15,805 nucleotides of DNA from Rhodospirillales bacterium (GTDB lineage: Bacteria > Pseudomonadota > Alphaproteobacteria > Rhodospirillales > Casp-alpha2). How positions within the stretch are numbered: the first letter of the stretch is position 1; every line of letters begins with the position of its first letter. The DNA is taken from contig JACPJY010000273.1 in assembly GCA_016187325.1 (NCBI GenBank), forward strand, positions 1 through 15,805. The letters are read 5' to 3'. Positions 1 through 6,064 of the stretch are shown here, piece by piece. A model generated the notes under the pieces. That model did no database searches. It was not told the DNA's origin and was given only the letters and a program-made list of their open reading frames with translations. Position numbers and translations under genes: made by a program.

Positions 1-813
<813 letters not shown>

Positions 814-820
814 CGGCAAG

Positions 821-1468
821 ATGCTGAAGCTGGCGGTGCTGATCTCCGGGCGCGGCTCGAATTTGCAGGCGCTGATCGACGCCGGGAAGAAGAAAGACTA
901 CCCGGCCGAGATCGTGCTGGTGATCTCTAACGTCGCCGGCGCGCCGGGGCTGGCGCGGGCGAAGAAGGCCGGCATCCCGACCGAGGTGATCAGCCATAAG
1001 GCCTTCGCCGGCCGCGAGCCGTTCGACGCGATGATGACCAAGGCGATCGAGGCTTCCGGCGCCGATCTGGTCTGCCTCGCCGGCTTCATGCGGCTGCTCA
1101 CCGACGAGTTCATCGCCCACTGGCGCGATAGGCTCATCAACATCCACCCGTCGCTGCTGCCGGCGTTCAAGGGCCTCAACGTGCACGAGCGGGTGGTCGA
1201 GACGGGCGCGCGGTTCACCGGCTGCACGGTGCACTTCGTGCGCCCCGAGATGGACACCGGCCCGATCATCGCCCAGGCGGTGGTGCCGGTGCGCCCCGAT
1301 GACGACGCCGACACAGTGGCGGCGCGCGTGCTCGAACAGGAGCACAAGATCTATCCGATGGCGGTGAAGCTGATCGCCGAAGGCCGGGTGCGGGTGGTGA
1401 ACGAGGTGGCGGTGATCGACGGTGCCACGGCGCCGACCGGCGCGCTGATCAACCCGGGGAAGGTGTAG
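821..1468 (+). CDS. purN: Phosphoribosylglycinamide formyltransferase (GAR transformylase, folate-dependent)
   Basis: PurN transfers a formyl group from 10-formyltetrahydrofolate to GAR, the third step of purine synthesis. The 215-residue protein is full length for the family. The N-terminal phosphate-binding loop ISGRGSNLQALIDA (residues 8-21) is present. The catalytic triad is intact: Asn107 and His109 in NIHPSLLPAFKG, and Asp145 in PEMDTGPIIAQ. The ATG at 821 is 7 bp past the purM stop. The only purine-rich stretch upstream (GGAAGG, inside the purM end) is rather far away, so translational coupling to purM is likely. A short tail of about 20 residues after the conserved domain is typical of alphaproteobacterial versions. 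It is the last gene of the purine operon here, and no obvious terminator follows. Confidence 0.97.
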   Translation: MLKLAVLISGRGSNLQALIDAGKKKDYPAEIVLVISNVAGAPGLARAKKAGIPTEVISHKAFAGREPFDAMMTKAIEASGADLVCLAGFMRLLTDEFIAHWRDRLINIHPSLLPAFKGLNVHERVVETGARFTGCTVHFVRPEMDTGPIIAQAVVPVRPDDDADTVAARVLEQEHKIYPMAVKLIAEGRVRVVNEVAVIDGATAPTGALINPGKV

Positions 1469-1474
1469 GGAACG

Positions 1475-1684
1475 TCAGAGGGCGCGGCCGGCGGGTAGGA
1501 TCAGCCAGCGAAGCATCTGCTTGATGGCGTCCCACGGCGACAGGTCGCGGCTTTTCAGCAAATCCACCACCCGGGGATCGGTTAACAGCGTGCGCTTCTT
1601 CTTCGGCACGCCGTAAATACAGCCGACGCGGGCTTCCAAATCCAGGAACGACAAGCCTTCGCACATCGCCGAACTTGATAGCAC
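1475..1684 (-). CDS. Possible small hypothetical protein (69 aa), convergent with purN
   Basis: This frame would encode 69 residues from a GTG at 1684, or 63 from an ATG at 1666. The residue mix is balanced, not the Arg/Pro/Ala-rich pattern of antisense frames in this DNA. It contains a basic PKKKR run and a hydrophobic C-terminus (LRWLILPAG). I recognise no family. No good ribosome binding site precedes either start, and a competing 110-residue frame on the same strand looks less protein-like. It fills most of the otherwise empty 272 bp between purN and the accessory genes and would end head-to-head with purN. It could be a real small gene, the C-terminal remnant of a longer one, or chance. 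Confidence 0.33.
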   Translation of the reverse strand: MLSSSAMCEGLSFLDLEARVGCIYGVPKKKRTLLTDPRVVDLLKSRDLSPWDAIKQMLRWLILPAGRAL

Positions 1685-1740
1685 GGAATCGGCGCCACGG
1701 CCAGCGGCGGCAGGGTAGCGGCACGAAAAATTGAGGAGTA

Positions 1741-2583
1741 ATCTCGAAGAAAGTTGCCAAGCGGATCAGCAAAAAACTCAAGCGTTATCGATCTATATTA
1801 TCCGACGCGAAAACCCGCGATATCAGCGAGTCCGATACCGTCACCATCCTTGTCGAAATGCTGGCCGATCTTTTCGGCTATGACAAATTCACGGAAATCA
1901 CCAAAGAATTTGAAATTCGCAGCACCTATTGCGACTTGGCGGTGAAAGTTGGGAGTGACGTTCGCTATTTGATCGAGGCCAAGGCCATCGGCGTCGCGCT
2001 GAAAGAAAATCACATAAAACAGGCGGTCGATTACGCCTCGAACAAGGGGATCGATTGGGTCGTCTTGACGAACGGCGTCGTCTGGCAGGTTTATAAAGTT
2101 CACTTCAAGAAGCCCGTAGACAAATCCCTGGTATGTGAAATCGATATCCTGACGGCCAATCCTCGCGATCCTCATGTCATCGAATGCTTGGCGAATCTTA
2201 CCCGCGAAGGCTTCACACCATCTTCCATGGACACATTCTACCAACGCCAACAGGTTACCAGCCGTTTCGCCCTGGCGTCGTTGTTGCTCACCGAAAAGGT
2301 CCTCAAGACAGTACGACGGGAACTGCGGAAGGTTGCCCCGAAGCTAAAGATCGATATTAGGGCGCTGGAAGAAACCATTCGTGACGAGGTTTTGAAACGA
2401 GAAGTCGTGGAAAGCGATGAAGCCAAACAAGCCGCGAAGTTCATAAGAAGAGCATCGAAGGCCGCGTCGAAGGCAAAGATGAAAAAGATTGGAATCATCT
2501 CCACGTCACATCAGGCGCAAAACTCAGCAGATTCGCATGACTCTCAGCAGTTAGATTCATCTAATTCCCAGCCGAAATGCTAG
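1741..2583 (+). CDS. HsdR N-terminal-domain-like (PD-(D/E)XK nuclease fold) protein, start codon unclear
   Basis: The protein resembles the stand-alone HSDR_N family, which shares its fold with the nuclease domain of type I restriction subunits. It has no helicase motor and no HsdM or HsdS partner nearby. Counting from base 1741, the domain fills about residues 1-200. The putative metal/catalytic set is Asp65 in TYCDLAVK, Glu79 and Lys81 in IEAKAIG, with KQAVDYA (Gln94 onward) behind it and DWVVLTNGVVWQVYK after. The C-terminal 40 residues are Lys/Ser/Gln-rich tail. The first ATG in frame is at 1858, but family-like sequence (KRYRSILSDAKTRDISESDT) begins right after an in-frame stop at 1732-1734. 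The true start is therefore near 1741, where only ATC is available, 2 bp after GAGGAG. GC is visibly lower than in purMN. The stop overlaps the next gene's ATG region by 7 bp. Confidence 0.8.
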   Translation: MSKKVAKRISKKLKRYRSILSDAKTRDISESDTVTILVEMLADLFGYDKFTEITKEFEIRSTYCDLAVKVGSDVRYLIEAKAIGVALKENHIKQAVDYASNKGIDWVVLTNGVVWQVYKVHFKKPVDKSLVCEIDILTANPRDPHVIECLANLTREGFTPSSMDTFYQRQQVTSRFALASLLLTEKVLKTVRRELRKVAPKLKIDIRALEETIRDEVLKREVVESDEAKQAAKFIRRASKAASKAKMKKIGIISTSHQAQNSADSHDSQQLDSSNSQPKC

Positions 2584-3275
2584 ATAACCTGTTTAAAAAT
2601 CGGAATCACGGCAGGATTCGTATGGGCAAGGAAGTCGGGCAACTCATTGTTGATTTTGCTCTTGCGGCACTTAGCGAAACTCCTGGCGGCAGTGTTCTCA
2701 GCACCGCAATTCAATCGATCATTAAGGAACGCCTTGAAGCTGGCCGCGATATACTCATCGAAGAACTCGAATCGGCAGACCGAACTCTGTACGACGTGGC
2801 TGAAAGAGACGCATTGGCAGCCATCCTCTATCGGTATGCGCGAGCCGCCCAAGAAGGCGCTGCCCGTTTGAACCTGCGGTTAATGGCTAAAGTAGTCTCC
2901 GGGCAGGCACGTCTTGGAAATCTCATTGCCGACGAATTTCTTTATTACGCCGATTTGCTCGCATCACTCCGCCGTGAAGAGATCATCTTCATCGCAACGC
3001 TGCACAAAGTCCGAGGTCAGAAAATCGGACGCGAATTTACCGCACTGGCAGAATCCGGTTACCCAAACTTGTGGCATGAAATACATGAACAACTGATTCC
3101 ATCAGTCTTTCCAGATGAGCCGACAATGCGGGCAGCGGCGTTGGCGATTGGTCGAACAGGGTTGGTTATGTCGGGTACGACGATGGATGGCCTAAGTTAC
3201 TTTACGACCTCACCATTGATGGACAAGCTTCTCAAACTTGCCTCCTTTGATGACGCATTAAAATCCGAAGGATAG
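2577..3275 (+). CDS. Hypothetical helical protein, translationally coupled to the HSDR_N-like gene
   Basis: I do not recognise this 232-residue protein. It begins at an ATG overlapping the end of the preceding gene by 7 bp (ATGCTAG). A second possible start is the ATG at 2622 (MGKEVGQLIVDF), preceded by GGCAGGA at a workable distance; that gives 217 residues and fits the apparent start of the folded region better. The sequence is Ala/Leu/Glu-rich and almost certainly mainly alpha-helical, with no convincing membrane segment, signal peptide or catalytic motif. A central stretch (RLNLRLMAKVVSGQ, then FLYYADLLASLRREEIIFIA) looks like packed helices. The overlap implies co-expression with the nuclease-like protein, so a partner, regulator or sensor role is a reasonable guess but unproven. 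GC is low like its neighbours, suggesting shared acquisition. Confidence 0.75.
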   Translation: MLDNLFKNRNHGRIRMGKEVGQLIVDFALAALSETPGGSVLSTAIQSIIKERLEAGRDILIEELESADRTLYDVAERDALAAILYRYARAAQEGAARLNLRLMAKVVSGQARLGNLIADEFLYYADLLASLRREEIIFIATLHKVRGQKIGREFTALAESGYPNLWHEIHEQLIPSVFPDEPTMRAAALAIGRTGLVMSGTTMDGLSYFTTSPLMDKLLKLASFDDALKSEG

Positions 3276-3318
3276 ATCGAGTCAAAATGAGGCCTACCCC
3301 AATCACGGATGTTTCGCG

Positions 3319-4008
3319 ATGGCTACGTCTAAAACAGCGGAAGTAGCAAAAGCAGAATATATAAAGATCATGGGCGAGCCGTTGGGAGTCGTCTTTCATG
3401 CTTTATGGCAGGATTTGGCATGGCTCCATCATAAATGGGAACAATATGTTCAATTATTTGGAACAAAACCATCGAGAGTTGACTTACTAAATTCTGCTGC
3501 GCCGCGTTTCTTCCGAGTGATTCAAGATGCCCTCTTTGAAGATACGGTTCTTCATATAACAAGATTAACCGACCCTCCAAAGAGTAGTGGTAGGGAGAAT
3601 TTGACGATCCAACGGCTTCCAGCACTCGTACAGAATGATGATGTGAGAAAAACAGTATCTGATTTGGTCGAATGGACGATTCGCGAAACGCAGTTTTGCC
3701 GCGATTGGCGGAATCGCCGCATCGCACACCGCGATTTAGGGCTCGCGATTGAACAGGGTGCCGTGCCGCTGGAGCTGGCTAGTCTAGAAAAGATAAAAAA
3801 GGGGTTGAGTGCCATTGCTGATGTACTCAACGCGGTGGATTCGCATTATCGAGATTCAACCACAGTGTTTGACATTGGACTTGATAGGGGTGGCGCCGTG
3901 TCTCTGCTCTATGTCTTGGATGATGGAATAAAGGCTGAGGCTGAACGTCGAAATCGCATACGTAGCGGTCAGATTCGAGACGAAGATTGCAAATCGCGCG
4001 ACCTTTAA
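3319..4008 (+). CDS. HEPN-domain protein of the AbiU2-like type
   Basis: The 229-residue protein looks like the AbiU2-type HEPN family, whose members are found among abortive-infection and toxin-antitoxin-type genes. HEPN proteins commonly act as RNases through an R-(polar)-x4-H motif. Here that motif is RNRRIAH at residues 131-137 (Arg131, Asn132, His137), in the expected place after a long helical stretch. That stretch includes FHALWQDLAWLHHKWEQY (26-43), RFFRVIQDALFEDTVLHITR (63-82) and the TDPPKSSGRENLTIQRLPAL segment (84-103). The C-terminal part (about 150-229) is less conserved and charged. The gene follows the previous one by 43 bp with a weak ribosome binding site. Low GC matches the two genes before it. 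RNase activity is inferred from the intact motif; no antitoxin-like partner such as an MNT nucleotidyltransferase is seen. Confidence 0.78.
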   Translation: MATSKTAEVAKAEYIKIMGEPLGVVFHALWQDLAWLHHKWEQYVQLFGTKPSRVDLLNSAAPRFFRVIQDALFEDTVLHITRLTDPPKSSGRENLTIQRLPALVQNDDVRKTVSDLVEWTIRETQFCRDWRNRRIAHRDLGLAIEQGAVPLELASLEKIKKGLSAIADVLNAVDSHYRDSTTVFDIGLDRGGAVSLLYVLDDGIKAEAERRNRIRSGQIRDEDCKSRDL

Positions 4009-4060
4009 CGGAATGAAGACCGCATAATTGGGCCGTGCCGCCGCGATTTGTGTACTCCCC

Positions 4061-4150
4061 CTACCCCATTATCTCGTCCAGATAGAAGAAGAAGGCCATC
4101 TCGGCCTCGGCAGTTTCGGCGCCTCCCGAGCCGTGCACGGAACAGGCCCA
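4061..4150 (-). pseudogene. Relic of an ndk 3' end
   Basis: Read on the minus strand, these bases encode ACSVHGSGGAETAEAEMAFF followed by FYLDEIMG and a TAG stop. This mirrors the last 28 residues of the intact ndk at 5414-5836, including the active-site VHGS, the AE.AFFF block, DEI.G and the stop. An ungapped comparison of 88 bp (4061-4148 with 5414-5501) gives about 19 mismatches, roughly 78% identity. There is no trace of the rest of ndk: the frame runs back into the stop codon of the HigA gene at 4151. The divergence means this is not a fresh copy. It is either the displaced old end of ndk or a piece of a foreign ndk left by recombination. Confidence 0.85.
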
Positions 4151-4456
4151 TTACTCGGCGGCGCGAACGCGCTGGGCGCGCTCGATGCGCTTGCGGCGCG
4201 GCGGCGAGTGAAGCGCCTCCCACAGGTCGTTGCGGCGCTGCACGTTGAGCCAGAAATCCGGCGTATTGCCGAAGGCGCGGGCAAGCATCAGGGCGGTGTC
4301 CGCCGTCACCGCGCGGCGGTCGTTGCAGAGCTCGTTGACCAGCTTGCGCGGCACGCCCATGGCCTCGGCGAGTGCCCCTTGCGTGATGCCGAGCGGCGCC
4401 AAAAACTCCTGGTTCAGGATTTCGCCGACGCTCACGGGCTTTCGTTCGGTCAACAT
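4151..4456 (-). CDS. HigA/VapI-family addiction-module antitoxin (HTH), no toxin partner
   Basis: This 101-residue protein matches HigA-type antitoxins: a Cro/C1 helix-turn-helix around residues 22-60 (LGITQGALAEAMGVPRKLVN, then the NDRRAVTADTALMLARAFG helix pair) and the family tail FWLNVQRRNDLWEA. HigA normally binds and neutralises a RelE-like HigB ribonuclease encoded immediately upstream and represses the shared promoter. No HigB is present; the 70 bp upstream lead straight to the end of the SUMF1-like gene. The start at 4456 is supported by GAGG six bases before the ATG. A TATAGT-like -10 lies upstream within 4480-4490 and may drive the gene. The C-terminus is Arg-rich and ends directly against the ndk relic, whose reading frame continues in phase past the stop, so the original C-terminus may have been altered. 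Confidence 0.88.
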   Translation of the reverse strand: MLTERKPVSVGEILNQEFLAPLGITQGALAEAMGVPRKLVNELCNDRRAVTADTALMLARAFGNTPDFWLNVQRRNDLWEALHSPPRRKRIERAQRVRAAE

Positions 4457-4526
4457 GTCATGCCTCAGCGGAAACTCCGGACACTATATCAGATTCGCGC
4501 CTATTGCTCTTGCGCACGTTGCGCGC

Positions 4527-5411
4527 CTACTCCGCATCCTTGGCGCAGCGGACGCCGATATGCCGGTGGCCGCGCAGCGGGTTGCGCGAGAAGCCGTCGC
4601 GGAAGAAGCCGGTGAGCCGGTCGGCCGCCACGTCGAACACGTGGTCGCCGCCGCGGGTGACGCGCTCGCCGGCGGCGCGCAAGTCCTCGCGGCCATCGGC
4701 GCCGTCGTAGGGATAAGGCTTGAACAAGGTGCTCGTCCACTCGGCCATATTGCCGGCCATATGGAACACGCCCTCCGGCGTGGCGCCGGCCGGAAGGCTG
4801 CGCGCCGGCGCCGTGTCGCCGCGGGCGCGGCCGTAGACGGCGCGATCGGGCGAAGGCGGTGCCTCGCCCCACGGGTAGGTGCGCCCGTCGCGGCCGCGGG
4901 CCGCCGCCTCCCACTCGGCCTCCGTCGGCAGCCGAGCGCCGCGCCAAGCGCAGAATGCGACCGCGCCGGCCCACGTGGTTTCGGCGACCGGCCGGTCGGC
5001 GAAGCCCGACTCCGGCACGAACCGGCCGCCGCGGGCGCCGATGCGGGCGTCCTCGTCGTCGAGTTCGATGTAGGTGCGTGCGGTGGCGACCGGACCGCCG
5101 ATCACCCGCTCGGCGTCGCGGCCGGCGATGTCGTCGAGGGTGAGCGCGCCGGCGGCGGCGTCGCGCTTCGGCCGCGCGTCGAGGCTATTGAGGAATGCCG
5201 TGTAATCGCCGTTAGTGGTCTCGAAGGCGTCGATCAGGAACGGCCGCAAGGCGACCACATGGCGCGGCCGGTTGCTGGCGCGGCCTTCGTCGGCGCCGAT
5301 CGGGTAGGCGCCGCCGTCGATGCGCACCATCGGCGGCTGGGACCGGTCGGCGGCAACAGCCTCGACGGCGATCATGGCGACGAACGCCACCGCGACGGCG
5401 GCCGGTGACAT
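4527..5411 (-). CDS. SUMF1/formylglycine-generating-enzyme-like protein, predicted exported, lacking the catalytic cysteine pair
   Basis: The 294-residue protein has a short hydrophobic N-terminus (MSPAAVAVAFVAMIAVEAVA) that looks like a signal peptide cleaved near Ala20-Ala21. The SUMF1 (FGE-sulfatase) fold follows: MVRIDGGAYPIGADEG (28-43), AFCAWRGARLPTEAEWEAAA (152-171), YPWGE (179-183), MAGNMAEWTST (218-228), RGGDHV (253-258) and a GVRCAKD end. True FGEs need two cysteines in the stretch after RGG; residues 253-272 have none, so sulfatase activation is unlikely and another role is probable. The start ATG at 5409-5411 lies 2 bp after the ndk stop (TAGCGATG), implying translational coupling. 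The frame stays open upstream through ndk, but that extension is antisense-style low-complexity sequence and was rejected. Confidence 0.88.
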   Translation of the reverse strand: MSPAAVAVAFVAMIAVEAVAADRSQPPMVRIDGGAYPIGADEGRASNRPRHVVALRPFLIDAFETTNGDYTAFLNSLDARPKRDAAAGALTLDDIAGRDAERVIGGPVATARTYIELDDEDARIGARGGRFVPESGFADRPVAETTWAGAVAFCAWRGARLPTEAEWEAAARGRDGRTYPWGEAPPSPDRAVYGRARGDTAPARSLPAGATPEGVFHMAGNMAEWTSTLFKPYPYDGADGREDLRAAGERVTRGGDHVFDVAADRLTGFFRDGFSRNPLRGHRHIGVRCAKDAE

Positions 5412-5413
5412 CG

Positions 5414-5836
5414 CTACCCCACGATCTCGTCCGGCTTGAAGAAGAAGGCGATCTCGGCCTTGGCGTTGGCGGGGCTGTCGGAGCCGTGCACGGAGTTGGC
5501 CTCGACGTTCTCGCCGAAGTCCTTGCGGATGGTGCCCGGCGCCGCCTTCGCGGGGTCCGTGGCGCCCATCACCTCGCGGTTTTTGGCGACGGCGTCGTCG
5601 CCCTCCAGCACCTGCACCACCACCGGCCCCGACGACATGAAGGCACAGAGGTCGTTGAAGAACGGGCGTTCTTTGTGCACGGCGTAGAAGGCTTCGGCGC
5701 GCTTCCGCGTCAGGCGCAACCGCTTTTGCGCGACGATACGCAGGCTGGCCCTCTCCAGGCGGTCGTTGATGGCGCCGGTGATGTTGCGCTTGGTCGCGTT
5801 GGGCTTGATGATCGAAAGCGTCCTCTCGACGGCCAT
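5414..5836 (-). CDS. ndk: Nucleoside diphosphate kinase
   Basis: Ndk balances nucleoside triphosphate pools by transferring the gamma phosphate of ATP to NDPs through a phosphohistidine. The 140-residue protein is full length. It shows the TLSIIKPNATKRN start with Lys11, the KERPFFNDLCAFMSSGPVVV core, and the active-site His117 in EANSVHGSDS, ending in AFFFKPDEIVG. A GAGGG sequence about 9 bases upstream supports the ATG at 5836. It is separated from the SUMF1-like gene by only 2 bp. In many alphaproteobacteria ndk sits near purN and purM; here purN ends at 1468 on the opposite strand, so the DNA between looks inserted. The 3' end has a diverged copy at 4061-4150. Confidence 0.97.
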   Translation of the reverse strand: MAVERTLSIIKPNATKRNITGAINDRLERASLRIVAQKRLRLTRKRAEAFYAVHKERPFFNDLCAFMSSGPVVVQVLEGDDAVAKNREVMGATDPAKAAPGTIRKDFGENVEANSVHGSDSPANAKAEIAFFFKPDEIVG

Positions 5837-5940
5837 CGGCGGGTTCCCTCAAGGTTCGCGGGCGGGGCCGAGGCCCCGAGGAGCGGGCGCGCGGTTTATA
5901 GCCGCCTCGCTCGCGCCTGACAAGCGGTCAAAGCAAGGCT

Positions 5941-6053
5941 AACCACAGAGCACACAGAGAGCACAGAGAAAGAAAAAAACCGCGCCAGCGGCGCGGGTTG
6001 CCTCTTTCCCATTTTTCGTAATCGTCTCTGTGTTCTCTGTGATCTCTGTGGTG
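5941..6053. repeat. Long imperfect inverted repeat of CACAGAG units with a GC-rich inner hairpin
   Basis: The left arm (about 5942-5969) holds three CACAGAG-type heptamers spaced 8-11 bp apart. The right arm (about 6025-6052) carries the complementary CTCTGTG units, so the two arms pair over about 28 bp with few mismatches. Between them lies a perfect 7-bp stem, CCGCGCC-AGC-GGCGCGG (about 5980-5996), flanked by A/G-rich and C/T-rich stretches (AAAGAAAAA and CCTCTTTCCC) that also partly pair. The whole 113 bp could fold as one long hairpin. It lies between the GGDEF-EAL stop and ndk, in a gene-free gap. Similar CACAGAG-rich repeats recur in many environmental bacterial genomes; that they are mobile or act as a terminator here is inference. 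Confidence 0.85.
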
Positions 6054-6064
6054 AAACGGAACGG

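Noticed and set aside
1741..2583. A type I restriction-modification system
   Set aside because: Only the N-terminal nuclease-like domain is present. There is no DEAD/helicase region and no HsdM or HsdS in the window.
4470..4500. Defined higA promoter/operator
   Set aside because: A TATAGT-like -10 is present but there is no acceptable -35 or clear palindrome, so it was mentioned under the gene and not called separately.
1469..5413. A complete mobile element (transposon, integron or prophage)
   Set aside because: No integrase, transposase, terminal inverted repeat or phage gene is visible. Only compositional change and the ndk relic argue for insertion.
4061..5836. A recent segmental duplication of the ndk region
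   Set aside because: Only about 88 bp match and they are about 22% diverged. Nothing beyond the ndk 3' end is shared.
5412..5852. N-terminal extension of the SUMF1-like frame through ndk to give 441 residues
   Set aside because: The extension overlaps ndk out of frame and is Arg/Gly-rich noise. The ATG at 5411 starts a proper signal peptide.
5941..6053. A CRISPR array from the repeated CACAGAG units
   Set aside because: Units are 7 bp, spaced 8-11 bp, and the arms are inverted to each other. There are no 20-40 bp spacers and no cas genes.
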